A stretch of DNA of 64,000 nucleotides, taken from positions 17,918,001 to 17,982,000 of the forward strand of contig NC_090133.1 in assembly GCF_040581485.1 (NCBI RefSeq), read 5' to 3'. Shown here piece after piece: positions 51,885 to 64,000 of this stretch. The notes under the pieces were generated by a model, which made no database searches, was not told where the DNA came from, and saw nothing but the letters and a program-made list of their open reading frames with translations. This DNA comes from Linepithema humile. Lineage: Eukaryota; Arthropoda; Insecta; Hymenoptera; Formicidae. Position 1 is the first letter of the stretch. Every line of letters begins with the position of its first letter. The position numbers and the translations under genes were made by a program.

Positions 51885-53624
51885 CGACGAAAATTAGATT
51901 TTGGTAATTTTTTGTAAATCAAAGAGAACGTCAGAATTTTAAAAGTCTATTTTTCCCACACACACATCACGATCCAACATTATAAAATACACAATCGGTA
52001 TCAAACAAAGTGGGCAAACAGTTGAATTCACCAACGTGGGAACTTGAAAACGACCGCGTAACATGCATTTTATAATTAGTTCCCCTACCACGCGCGCTAA
52101 CATTAAATTAATGCCAGCCCTCGGTGTTATGACGAAGTTACCACGCACGGTAACTCGCGAGCGTGATACGTCACGGCGTTGGCAGAGGAAATCCATGCGG
52201 GCTGGCATAATGTGAATCTATTACTCAACCCGAGCGTCTCGTTATCGCGAATTGGTGTGCGTCGTCTAATCGAATCTCAATGACAAAAGTAGCACTCCGT
52301 ATGTACAAACCCTCCGGTTGTTTGTGTTCGTCAGAAAAATATCGACCAACGTCAAAATAGACGTCGGTTTCGCAAACGACAATATATTCCGACCCATTTT
52401 ACGTTCCTGTATTGTTTACTTTGTAGCACGAGCGAGACAAGTTTGTCTGATAAGCGATCATAAGTAAAGATTGTCTGTTCCAATAACCGCATATAAATAC
52501 GCTCGGTGTTGAAAAACTGATGGGCAGCCACAAAATACAATACCGAATGCGGATACGATGCGGAGGGGAAAAAGGATGGCGGGAAGAGAAATATTCGACT
52601 CGATGTATTTAAATAGAGCCTACGCCATATCTACGTCATTACTGTAGATGCATGTTGGCGTCGCGCACTCGGTATATCCGTATATAACTGACCTATATAC
52701 GCGGGGCCATGGCACCGCGATACGTATCGCGATCACGTGTGTATGGGCGTGCAATCGTATTTTCGTGTGAGCCCGGGATCATGCGAGTCGGTTGCGCCCC
52801 GCGTAGAAAAGCGAGTTACGAAACGGGCGAGGTTCCTTCGAGAAAGCATACGAGCGATACGTCGACTCGCGACAGATATGAGATTCGCGCGAAGTCGAGG
52901 ATTGGTTATTAATATCCGAGCCGGAAATTTCGCGAATTCTGGCGCGATCAATGAGAGTATTCCGCTGCAAATTGGCAGGCGTACGCGTATATACGTGTGC
53001 GGATGCGGATTTTTATTATTACTCATTCCGCGCAGTCCTTTCTTCATTGGCATTCCGGGGCTATCAGACCGCGTATTCACGCCGTCGAATTCCTACGGAA
53101 CTGCTTTCGCTGTGTAAGCGAGGGATGGGGTATCTATCTTAATGGAAGCGAGAGGAGTCGTCGCTCGCGCGTCGGCGGAACTCAATATAGACGGCGGGGG
53201 AAAAATTTTACGACGCGTCTCTCCTCTCCGGCTCGACGACTCACTAAATCGCGGCTTATTGCGATATTATACGCGGGACGTGCGCGCGTACCGCCGGCGT
53301 AGAATGAATCGTCTCTTCTTCAAATACGAAACTCATTAGTTAGCCACAAAGTGTTTAAGATATTTAATGAAATGTAATCGTCCGATAATTTGTAGAGAGG
53401 TAACATGTTAAAAAATTGGGAGCAATGTGTGAAACGCACGGAGAGAATATTTGAACGGCTGGAATCTCGGAGGCGCAATGAGCCGGCTGAATTAATTCGG
53501 CGACGTCATCGACCGCTCGCCGCTATGCGATCGCGTTTAATGGCCGGCATTCTGATTTCACGTGTGTAGTTTATAGGATCAGTTTCTCATGGGGCCAGTG
53601 ATATACAACGTTGGCGAGCACGGC

Positions 53625-53718
53625 GAGACCACGAGCCTGGCCGCGCGAATTTGCCTATTGCGTTCAATGCTTCTTAAACTACGCGGCAGTTCTGGTAGTT
53701 TAGCTATTCGGTGGTCTC
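53625..53718. repeat. Nested two-stem inverted-repeat element
   Basis: An outer perfect 8-bp stem (GAGACCAC 53625-53632 with GTGGTCTC 53711-53718) encloses an inner perfect 8-bp hairpin (TAAACTAC 53675-53682 with GTAGTTTA 53695-53702, 12-nt loop). A 3-bp helix AGC/GCT (53634-53636 with 53703-53705) links them. The element lies in a GC-rich block bounded by AT-rich DNA. It could fold on either strand. No known RNA family was recognised. Confidence 0.55.
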
Positions 53719-54964
53719 AGGGTACCCAGGGGAGAGTAAAGTACGGCGGCGTGCAGTGACATTTTGCATCGCGTTTACGCGAACTGGAAAATTGTGGTAA
53801 AGATAATATTAATCTTTAATTTCAATCTTTAAATTATGGATAACAAAATATTTTTACAGAAGATATGTTTTGCTTTAAATGAGTTGGCGAAATAATTTAT
53901 TTTGTACCAATTTATATTTGCATTAATAAATATTATTAAAATGAGAAACAGAACGGGGAAAAAAATTTATTTAAACGAGATTCGCGATGAAAAAAGCAAT
54001 GTAAAAATAATATAACCGATTGTACAGTATTTTTTTCTCATTTGCGTCTCGCAATCACAAGGTTAATAGTTAACTAATCGTAGTTTAGCTACGATAATAA
54101 TTGATAAGAGGAAAATTGGTCGTATCCAACTATATAGGATATAGTTATAATATTATCAGCGAAACTGTGTAACACGGTATACCTGTCGTATGTACTTCCT
54201 TCGCTCTCCCCTTAATTTCATTGGCAATATTCAGATCTTCACAAGTTCCTGAAATCCCATCTATCCTACCTTCCTCCGTTCGTCTTTCTCGCTCCCGCGC
54301 AATTGCTGTGTGCCGAAGTTTCAAATTAATTGACGTTAAACCTGCTTCGCGGCGCTTCGGATATGGCGATATGCGATCAATATAGACCAATATACCACGA
54401 ATGCATCATGCGAGATAGCTTGTTTGTCAGTTCATTCATAACACCCGGGCTTATAGCACCGTGCACATTTGCATTTATCCTACAACTTAAAATTGCAAAA
54501 CTCTGAGCGAAGCAACATTTGCAGATTATGCGATACGTAGTTAAAAAGATATGTTTCTGTTACATTTGTAATAATATTACTCGCTTTCCTCATCTATTTC
54601 ACTCATCCTTTGTGTAATCATTCATTTCCAAGAGAAAGGTACAGTTATAAATTCGCGAAACAGTATCGATCGGCCTGAGAAGCCCTAAGTAATCACCTTA
54701 GACCGCTTATCGGTAAATGCACCGTTATATTTATCATCCCCGGGAGCGCAAGGCTAATAATGGAATAACGCTTAATCTATCTGGATACGTAGCCAGCGTT
54801 TGACACTTGGAGATGCCGTAATCTTCGTTAACGGTGGATTTCGTTCGGGATTCTATAACCACGAGGTCCTTGGAGCGTGTCCGACAGTCGGCGTGACAGT
54901 GGCTCCAAATTTCGCGGGCGAGACAAGGACGGACCGATTTCAATTGTCGTCGCCCGACGTCGTA

Positions 54965-54976
54965 GACGTCGACGTC
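54965..54976. repeat. 12-bp palindrome in a GACGTC cluster
   Basis: GACGTCGACGTC is self-complementary, and a further CGACGTCG lies just upstream at 54955-54962. The core ACGT is CRE-like, but no full TGACGTCA is present. Confidence 0.7.
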
Positions 54977-57900
54977 GTTGTCGGCAGTTCCACGCTTCGA
55001 ATGGGCCATCTCCGCTATCCCGGACCGCTAAGAGGGTGGAATTGATTAAATAATTGGCCCCTTAGATCGGGGGGCTAGTTTCTGGAATGAATACGCTGGC
55101 GCACGGCCAAATCCCGATTCCGAGCTCCTGAGGAACGCAAGGAAGAAGGGGATGAAACCACCAATCCGGACAAAGTGCCGCGAGGACAGTAGATGGCTTA
55201 ATAATGGTTTCGATTGGGAATGAGAAATCTGCTTGTCACATCGATTATTAGTTTCGAGAAGTTAGCACCTTTCCTATCGCGCCTATGTGCTGTCGCGCGC
55301 GTGTGTCAAGTTTCTAATCTACCAGAGACAGTAGAATAACACTAGCCGTAACATATCGATTAATCAAGAAGCGAAATTCTCGAAGAGACGAGGGAGAGAC
55401 GCCTAGTTATAATATTAACTTCCGTTTTCCGCTCACTATTTTCAATCAATTAATTTCAAACTTGCGCAATCAAACTATAGATTCAAATGATTGCAAAATA
55501 ATAATTTCTTTCTGCAATGTCGTATTAATTTAAGATAAATCTCACATTAAAAAACTCCATTTCGCCAATTCTTCCCCGCAATGCGGTGCTCGGGACAAAA
55601 TATTTTTCTTCAAAATAAAATACATTTCTTCAAGATGACGTACAAATCGGGCGTACGAGTGCAATCGATAAGTGGCAGCTTGCGAGTACGTCGCGCATTT
55701 GCGCAGCCTTACTACGATACTATGATTTCGTTTTCCTTTTTTATGAAACTGAATCACGATTGGCCGATCAGATAATGCTAATGCAACCTACTGCCATAAG
55801 CCATGTAAGTTTATTTAGTCGGCGACTTCGTCAGAAGCATTGGTTAGTGGCGGTGCGGTAGTCCTGACATTTTAAAGGCCTCAAGACTTTGCGTGATATT
55901 TTTTCTAAGAACCTGTTCCAGATGATAATAAACATGCGATTAAAACGACTGTCGACAAAACTGTCGTTATACTAATTAAAGCACCAATTATAGAATTTCT
56001 ATCGTAATACAACTCAAATGTCAAATCAGACTTTGGAAAAATATCCATAAAGTTTGACTGCTTATATATAAATCTATTAACAAGAAAGATATTAAGAAAT
56101 ATATTAAGATTCGCATCTTACCGGAAAATTAATAAACTTTCTTTTAAATTGGACACTTCAATCAAACTTTTATAAATATCGCTTATTCAACGTAACGGAA
56201 GAATGCTGTCGAAAACATAAATATATAATTTGCGGTTTAAACTCCATCAGCGAAAAATGCCAACCCCAGCTATTTAATCGGATTAAACAGATACAATGGC
56301 GCTTGCTATTTCTCTCGATTATTGAAAGATTAATACCTCTCCCCGAGAAATCTTATTACTATTTTCGGGCGCAGCTTCCGCGCGGTATTTCAGTCCCGAT
56401 ATCTCATGACAGTGGGTTAATCGATTCTGTAAGTGGTTTTCCTGTAATATCTCCGAAAATGGTGGCGTAATCTGACTCGACCGTATTTCTGGCGCGGTTT
56501 GCGCGCGCGTAGAAGCGAGCGGATCGGGCCGACCTGGGCGATTTCGGTGGGTCCTCAGATAATAGACATAAATATTCCCCGGGTTTTTCGGATTTATATT
56601 TCGCGCGTATCAGGGATCTCATTTGCATCGAGAATTTAGCGTGCGCGTCGCATTCACATCCACCTACCGAGCGAACGCCGCAAAGCGGCGCCTAGCCGCC
56701 GCCACACGGACGCCACATGGACCGCTTGATTGCGCGTGACTAAGGTCAGGGCAACAAAACAAAAGAGAAAGATATAGACGGCGCGAGAAATAGGAGAAAA
56801 AAAATCGTAGCCATGGTTTTGGACGGTATAGTCGACCGCTATATCTCGCCGGCTAGCTGAATTATTGAAAAATAATACTTCGCGCCTGCAAATGGAATAT
56901 TATCCTTCCTAGGTCCGTTCTATTCCACGAACTAAATAGAGATTATGAACAGACGCTTTCTCAAAAAGCTCCGGGACCTTTAGGATCATTAATTTCGCGC
57001 TAATATGGAGAATCTACTAAGCTTGTCGAAATATTTTGTTCTCTGAATTGAAAGGCAATTATACAGATTGGAATAAATAAGCGTAAAAATGACGAAAATC
57101 CAATTCAATATAATTCTACAGTTTATTGATGAATCATTCTATAAATTAAAATATTCTAACAATCGAAAAGTGATTAAGAGAAAAGAATAATTCCTTTTAT
57201 TCATTCGCCGAATTAAGAGAATTATTTCTCTCTTTCAATCACTTTATAATTGAATAAGTATTATATTTAAATAATTTGTAAAAAATTGATTTTTTGAAAT
57301 TGTTTACACAATTATTTTACATTTCATTGCATTGATCGATAAATCCGAATTACATAAATCCACATCATAATATTTTCTTACGAAGACACAACTTTAGCAA
57401 GGAAATCGCGCGCTTAAATCTTTTACAAATCTTTCATTCTATTCTTTCGAGAAGAAGAAACATAAGTGGCGAACAACAAACTGAATTGAGAAAAAAGTAG
57501 AGACATTGCCGATGAAAGACGTGACATCGGGAATCGTGTTTTCATCCTCAAATTCATTCCGCTGTCCTCCCCTCCGCGTGGCTGATCCCTGACGCCCGTG
57601 ATGCTGCAGCTGCAGCCGCAAAAACAGCCTAGGATTTTTATTCCAGTTTTATGATTTAAATCGCATACTCCGCAATATTCTCCCGCCGCTGCGAAGGAGC
57701 AGGAGGAGGAGGAGCAATCGAGTCAGCAGTTGATTTTATGCTTTATTTTTATGACTCTACGTGTGGCAGCTTCCGTGTTCCCCCGGCATCTTCGCGGCGT
57801 CGGCCGCAATACGCAGCGGATAAATTCTATATTTTCCCCTCGTCTAACTCTCTAAGTCCCGCCCTACGCTCTGCCTCGCGGCTGATCCCGACCTTATCTC

Positions 57901-59883
57901 GTCGTCCTTTTTATCGCGATGTTGTGCACGCATGTGTATCTAACAATACTGGTTCACACGTAAAAAAATATATAGCTATTATTATATAAATGATTACTGA
58001 AAACAATATAAATCAATGATATTTAATAAAATATATCAGTTTAATTGACCGAGAATACCTAATAGTTTGCACTGCAGGTGGAGAATCCTATACAAACTCT
58101 CGTTGTTTACGTATGTAGATTATGCGTTAGGTGATACGCTTTAGGCGTTCTACAGCTATGCCCAATACCGTTTCATTGCGGTCGGCCATCGCGATAAGTT
58201 TACAAAAGGGCCAGCTATCCATGCGCGATCGAAGCGCTTCGCCGTAATGGAGCCTGACGAGGCAGCCAGCCGCGGGATTGAAACGTGCGCGAATTCCGCC
58301 TCCATGCGGGGGAACATCCATATCTGCGGTTACACAACGTACACGCCGCGGTCGTTCCTTCTCATAGATTGCACTCGGCGACGATGCGTGTGCATCAGAG
58401 TTCACGTAGTGCCAATGGAGCGTCAGCCCGCGCTATGATCAGGTTGGCGTAATAACGAGAAAGCATAAATTGACAATTTGTCCCGGCGTATTGGTTTCCC
58501 TGGCCACGGGCCGCGTCCGATGCAATAATTGGTACACGCTGTCAAGTACTACTCTACCAACACACACACGAGCAATCCCCGCCGCCGGTTGACCAACCTG
58601 TGCTCGCACATCATCCGTTATCTCCTCTTGACGATGTCGCCGCACCGTTGAAATTTGACGAAGATGCTTCGTCAATGCGCGATGGACAATCAACCGATCA
58701 AATTCGGAAATTTGATGAAGCAAGCAATTCAATATCACACGGAAATTGTACGTATCGCGAGCGGAAAGACTTTCTTATCGGCGTATAAGACTTATGGATG
58801 TAAATTTGCTGAAATATTTCGATTAATTTCAGTAAATATTGTACATCGCTGAATTTCTCGAGCTTTCCTTGAAGTTTGTACACCGTTCTAAAGCGACACG
58901 CGAATGAGCAATTGCCGCGGTGGGGAAAAAGGCAGCATGTTCCAAATCGATTAGACACTCGATTAAACGCCTGCCGAGAATTCTGTTTATATATTATCCC
59001 CTAAGAAAGGGCGCGATACGCTCGATTCGGTAGCAACGACCCCCAACGGAGAAATAGTCATAAACCTTCCGGCGGAAATTCAAACGCGACCTGGCTTTCC
59101 GAACAATTTACCCCGCGATGCGATCTCTGCATTTGATTCACGAGCTGACGATGGTGCCGCGGGTTGCATCGGATGCATGCAGCTGCAGACGATACGGTAG
59201 ACTGGAGCGGATGCCGCCACGTTTTTGCACCCTAGAGCTACAAGAACAGGATTACAAAGATTCTTTGTGCGTGGCGGCGGACGGGGCGGAAAGAGAAGCG
59301 GCAGAAGCGGAGGAGCGGGAGTGGAAAGGCGAAAAGAGCGACGCGAGGCTTGGAGAAGGGATGGAGAATAAAGTAAACGGCAGCTACCATGCAAACGATG
59401 AGGCAACAAAGAGCAACGATGCTCGTTCCATGCCGACGTAGCACGAAGTGAATCCTATTCTGGGTACGATTTCGAAATACACTTTATGTTAAACTATTAA
59501 AGCCGATCGTACATATGAAAAGCTAAAGTAAAATGCTCCGTAAATGTCAGGCGGCCGCGGGACGAGCCCGTAAAATAAGCAGGCTATCTTTGTGAAAGAG
59601 AATCGACATTGGCAAATAATAATAACGTATGTGAATAACAATGTAATGTTAATATCACGTTAATCTTTTTTAATGATTCCCGGGACAAAGAATAGATTCA
59701 AATTGTACGTTTCGATGTTTACATTTTAAACAGATCTCCTTGCCGCTAATGTATCGGATAATTTATTTTGTACGAGAAATTATTCATCACGATTATATAT
59801 TTAAACAACATTCAGAATACAGAGTGTCAATCAATATATTATATTGTGCATCAGCATGAAATTCTTGAAAAAGTTAATAGTCT

Positions 59884-59975
59884 CAATTAATCAAATCAAT
59901 CGGGCCCTACGAAGCCATCCGCGAATTATTTGCAGAGTGCTAATTGGATGCTAATTACCTCATGTAACTAATTAG
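59884..59975. promoter_or_regulatory. Homeodomain-type site cluster
   Basis: Within 92 nt lie CAATTAATC (59884-59892), GAATTATT (59923-59930), CTAATTGG (59940-59947), CTAATTACC (59951-59959) and the palindrome CTAATTAG (59968-59975). Clustered TAATT cores suggest a homeodomain-bound enhancer. This is inference from motif density. Confidence 0.35.
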
Positions 59976-62900
59976 AGCCCTTGAGGCCGACTTTACTCGC
60001 CCACTCCGATGAGAAAATTGTTGCGAAAGACGAGAGAAGAAAGACTCGATAAGATCCCGCGTTTCGTTTTATTTCTCAAAAACGTCTACGTCGATAAAGA
60101 AGCCGTGTACGCTCGACATTATTAGCTCAACAATTTGCGTGCCACAATTGCGACTTGCCTCGGCCTCCTCTCCTCCTGTCTCAGTCGGCCACAAGCTTCC
60201 GCGATGTTTTGTCGTCGTCTGACGGTAGATTCGCATCAAGCCGCGGTAATCTAAGGCAGGGGGGTAAAGGAAACGTGCGAGGGTGACGGTATAAGCCTCG
60301 GTTCTCTTATGGCAGTTCTACGGTTTGGGCGCGAGGCAGGCGACCCGTAGAAAAACACGCAGGCCACGCGAGGGTCGCATTTTTCAAAGGAAACCCTCTT
60401 GGCGTCGACAAAAAAAGACTCGTTCCGTCGACTTACAATCGGATAAAATCGCAACGCGCGTTTGTGTCGGAACCGACATTTCTTAAAGAAAATCGGCATC
60501 GGAAACTGAAATTCACCTTAACTCTTTCGTTTCCTTGTACACGGTAGCCCGGAACTATCGCCATTCCTTTGATCTGACTTGATCCATCGACCAATTTAAT
60601 ATCGAATTTTTCTTGCGGCGTGATGGCAAGAAACTTCGTTACAAGAGAGGCTCTTAGAATAGTATCGCGACTTTTACATCTTGCTTTATTTCGCATAATC
60701 TTTTCGCGAAAGAGAAACGCGATTCGAGTTTATTTGACCGCCTGTCTGACTAGTATGCAATTTGTACTACTGAAACGCGATATAAGGCATTCCATTATAT
60801 CCTCTGTCAGTCAAAAAATGAAAAGCGTATAACATTATTAATAAATGTGTATTTAAAAAAAAGATAATAATGTAGAATTTTAAATATTACGAATCTACGA
60901 AACATCTTTTCTAGATATTTCATGACTGCGATAAGGGCTTGTCACACGACAGAAGAGTCCGTAAATTATAAATGCAAAATGTCCTTTGCGGTTGCACTGT
61001 GAGTCGTTCGCATAATGCGCAGCACAATGCAGGCGAAATAGCGTCCCATGTATTAAAATAACGTCATTTCATGCGCGCTACCATCCGGCGTGCGAAAGAA
61101 AGAGCATGGTTGCTAGACGATGCTAAAAAGCTTTTGTTCACGGACACCACCGCACTACACGACTTCTAGAAACTATGGTCTATATTTTTCCGCTCCTTCT
61201 AGTGAGAATGTCTTATGCATTTTTCTGAAATTACACTCGCTTGCATTAGAAATGCGGCAAGTAACATTGCACTTTTCTCTAATAAAATTGTTCAGCTAAT
61301 TTAGAGTTGAGTTTTTCTTAGTAAAACCAGTTAAATAAACTCATTAATATTTCAAATAAATCTAAGTAATATATAGCTTAATAATTAAACATTTATTTAA
61401 AATTTAGCAAAAAAACTTGCTATTTATTTATCTGCCATCGAGATTTAATAACAAAAATTTTTTTACATTCATATCAAGTGCTTTCACACCTCATCATAAA
61501 TTTTTGGAGACCGTTTGTTTATTCATCCTGCGATAGCCTTAATAAAATAGCATCCTTCCATAATTTTCGAACATTCCACGAAAATATTATAAAGTTTCAT
61601 CGCTTTCTCAAGTTGGCAAACGAAAAGCGCCTTCGTGGGCGACTTGCGCGCTGGCCATGAAGTTGCTAAAGTAAACGTGGAACGATTAGGGAAAAACAGC
61701 TCTTCATTCACGATACCGGCGGAACGAATCGGCGATCCCGCCAGGTCGACGAGAGAGGCCCTTGAGCGTCATCGTAGCTTTTAATTAAGCTTTACTCGCC
61801 GGTGCAAACTTTGTTGTTGGACGCCGTGGCGCGTAGACTCCTCAGGGACGGGAACGGGGTAATTCAGCCTGAACGAACGGACGGCAACGCGAAGTTTATA
61901 TTGGTAGACGTCCGGGAGACAGGCTTCGAGTCTATTATTAGATGCCGTCTATGATGTGGACAGCGGCGAGCTGCGAGAGCAGTCCGGCGTGTGGATCTGA
62001 TTTGCATTCGGTAAGCTCGGACGTTTCCCGAAGGACGTTTCGCGATCTCGTCATACAAGTCGACTGGGAGTATTAAAATCTGAGCGCTATCGCGATGCAA
62101 TCACTTCGACGCGCGATAGTTCGGCCCAAATAGACGGCGACCTCACAATCAGTACACAAAAACTATTTTTATAAAATTCAACTATTTGAAAAGAAAACAC
62201 TTCCCATTTGTTTTATATTGCATATATAGATAATTCGATAAAGATGTTCTCTCTGTCAGTTTTTTTAAAGCCAAGTATACAATTGTTACAATTGAATTTA
62301 AGCGCTCACACATCCCGCGCGCCTATTTGGCGCGATCTTTTTCACACCGTGATACGGGGATCTTACGGTTTCCGCAGCAGCTGAGAACTTTGTATTTACA
62401 TCGACCTCATGGGACAATGACTCTTAAAGTCCCGGTGTCGCGCGTGTTGTTTTTGTGCAAAGTAAGCTACCGCACAGTTGAGGATCAGCTGGTATTTTCT
62501 TTGCGAACCCGACGGAGCTTATCTCGTTACAAAGTGTTTTGGCGACTTCTCCACGTAATCCTGTGAAAATAATTACGCGCTCCGGCCGAATGCATTACAG
62601 CTAATTGGAAAATTGCTGTCGCGAGTACGCGACGTAGTTTTATCGACTTTGACTTTGCTCAAATTTTTAGAACAACCTCTCGTTGCAGCGGCCACTCGCC
62701 GAATAAAAACAAAAAAGCTGATTTATATTAAACATTGGACGAAATTCAATCGACGCTATTCTTTAAACGAACTGTTATTAGTTAATTAAACGGGATAGTC
62801 GATACCGATTAGTCGATACTGCGGCATGCAGTTTACGTGCCAAACCACCCGTCCTAACAAATGATCATCCCAGTCTATATACTGCGCGATCTGTGCCAAA

Positions 62901-63255
62901 GCGATTTTCTTTTCAAACGCGGTCGGTAGTGTGATACGATCATTTATTAACAGGTGTAATATCGCTTTCCGCCTCTAATACGGTTAATGTGCAATCAGCG
63001 GAAACATTCTGCACGTATTTCAATTAGGTATATTAATGCACAGTGTCATACACCGATAACTCGCCCCATATTGAACGTGTCGACCCTTGAATGACGGACT
63101 ACGCGGTCAAACAGTCTAACAAAGGACGTTGAAATTTCGGCTATGCTATCCCGACGTGCAGGCGAAGCGGATTAACTTGGGCGAATATGCTCGAGATCGT
63201 GTAATCACGGAGAACGTTAGAAGAGAAAAGCGGGGAAAAAGAAGTCGATATACAC

Positions 63256-63280
63256 GCGACCGCGAGACCGCGAGACCGAG
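63256..63280. repeat. 8-bp tandem repeat ACCGCGAG
   Basis: Two adjacent copies of ACCGCGAG with partial copies on both sides. Confidence 0.75.
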
Positions 63281-63909
63281 ATAACGAATACACTTAAGCG
63301 CATTCAACACGTATCGAAACACGCATGGTTGCTTTCGTATGTAAAGAAGCAAATCGAGATCTTCTGAGAAAATTCAAGGGAACTGTAAGCGCCGAGCTGT
63401 GTGAGCGATAAGATAAGTTCACATTGAACATAAAACGCTGATAATTAACATGTAATTATTCATTATTTCTTACTGATTTAATAATAACATTTATTAAATC
63501 AACAATTATTTTATACAAATTATTTTTGTCACGTTTTAGAGCTACACCGATTCTATATAAACATTCTTAATGCGCATCGAAAATCTTGTTTGCAAGTTTA
63601 CAAGTTAATTTCTGGATTCGTTTCAGTTCAAATGAGCAAGTCCGTTATGATGCAAAAGCGCAAATTTAAAACTATCTCCACTGGGCGTATCGTCGGGGCG
63701 AAATATCCAAGGTCGTAGATTTCGAAGCGGCGAACAGAGCCGGGCGGCCGAGAGCTGGCGGCAACGGCCGCACGCCGGATGTCTGGCAAGTTTTTGCCAT
63801 AAATACTAGTTATTAAATAGCCGCACACAATGACTGGCCGCGTTTATTAGGGGTCGGCCGCTGCGGTCTGCAGGAATGCTCGGTCGAGCGCGGTGTCCCT
63901 CGGATCGCG

Positions 63910-63922
63910 ACACACACACACG
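63910..63922. repeat. Short (AC)6 microsatellite
   Basis: Six AC units followed by GCGCG. Confidence 0.75.
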
Positions 63923-64000
63923 CGCGAAATACTGGCCGACAAGGGTTGCGCGGAGACGCGGAGGAAAGGGCGAAGGGGGGCGAGTCGAAGCGACACACGG

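Larger units (their letters stand above)
49407..53400. other. Intron upstream of the candidate microexon
   Basis: CpG-rich at 49420-50220, 50780-51520 and 52540-53340; AT-rich at 50280-50720 and 51770-51960. A 241-codon plus-strand frame at 51034-51759 shows no domain. No signal-peptide exon was found. Confidence 0.5.
53401..57990. other. Mixed intron with GC-rich conserved-looking blocks
   Basis: GC-rich blocks at 53460-53770, 54780-55210 and 56380-56860 alternate with AT-rich stretches at 53800-54160, 54480-54650, 55400-55560, 55960-56250 and 56990-57400. The GC-rich blocks lack open frames of note. Confidence 0.5.
38365..64000 (-). other. Lar: Lar 5' intronic region upstream of the Ig1 exons
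   Basis: This region lies upstream of Ig1 in the direction of transcription and should hold any signal-peptide or 5' UTR exon that is close enough. Apart from the candidate microexon at 49368-49406, no coding segment could be supported. No start codon followed by a signal peptide and a phase-1 donor was found. The interval is therefore called intron by default; its right end may lie beyond the window. Confidence 0.6.
57991..64000. other. Mixed intron or unrecognised 5' sequence at the right edge
   Basis: CpG-rich at 58130-58680, 58970-59450, 60000-60480, 61640-62130, 62300-62640, 63060-63420 and 63660-64000; AT-rich at 57960-58060, 59620-59900, 61250-61620, 62140-62300 and 63420-63620. No coding exon could be supported. 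A minus-strand frame near 60433-60696 was considered and rejected. Confidence 0.45.

Noticed and set aside
59238..59444. Minus-strand hydrophobic N-terminus considered as the Lar signal peptide
   Set aside because: The frame opens with GTG, not ATG. The nearby ATG frame stops after 15 codons, and no phase-1 consensus donor follows.
60433..60696. Minus-strand frame with protein-like residues 60500-60640 and a nearby AAG|GTGAAT donor
   Set aside because: No convincing pyrimidine-rich acceptor, no recognised family, and the phase cannot be tied to Lar. It remains a weak candidate only.
62379..62462. 84-nt plus-strand exon-like segment between CCGCAG and GTAAGC
   Set aside because: It lies on the opposite strand to Lar, has only a moderate acceptor, and its translation matches no family.

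Overview
The window looks like nuclear DNA from an insect, most likely a hymenopteran and perhaps an ant. The order-level call is inference from three things: an insect-type Lar immunoglobulin domain split by introns, very long introns, and a mosaic of CpG-dense GC-rich blocks and AT-rich valleys. There are no operons, no ribosome-binding sites, no rRNA or tRNA gene and no CRISPR array. The longest open frames on either strand look like chance products of base composition, not genes. The only certain coding content is two adjacent minus-strand exons, 38364-38233 and 36756-36598. Together they encode the first Ig-like domain (Ig1) of the receptor protein tyrosine phosphatase Lar. Both have canonical AG/GT splice sites, both are phase 1-1, and they join through a split Gln codon. 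The gene runs right to left, so the 5' end (signal peptide, promoter) lies to the right and the rest of the receptor (other Ig domains, FN3 repeats, membrane segment, phosphatase domains) to the left. I recognised none of those other parts here. A third candidate exon is a 39-nt microexon at 49406-49368. It has a pyrimidine-rich acceptor, a GTAAGT donor and exactly the phase needed to splice to the first Ig1 exon. It would add 13 codons (12 whole residues NISDSQYITYMT plus split codons) just before Ig1. If real, it is the most interesting item here: a possible alternative N-terminal insert in a synaptic and axon-guidance receptor. Layout from left to right: 1-36597 is the long intron after the Ig1 exons; 36598-36756 is the second Ig1 exon; 36757-38232 is a 1,476-nt intron splitting Ig1; 38233-38364 is the first Ig1 exon; 38365-49367 is intron; 49368-49406 is the candidate microexon; 49407-64000 is upstream intron or unrecognised 5' sequence. 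The introns contain many short tandem repeats, a strong G-quadruplex motif, several perfect palindromes and hairpins, homeodomain-type TAATTA clusters, a purine/pyrimidine-skewed kilobase, and a nested two-stem inverted-repeat element near 53.6-53.7 kb. No complete mobile element was recognised.
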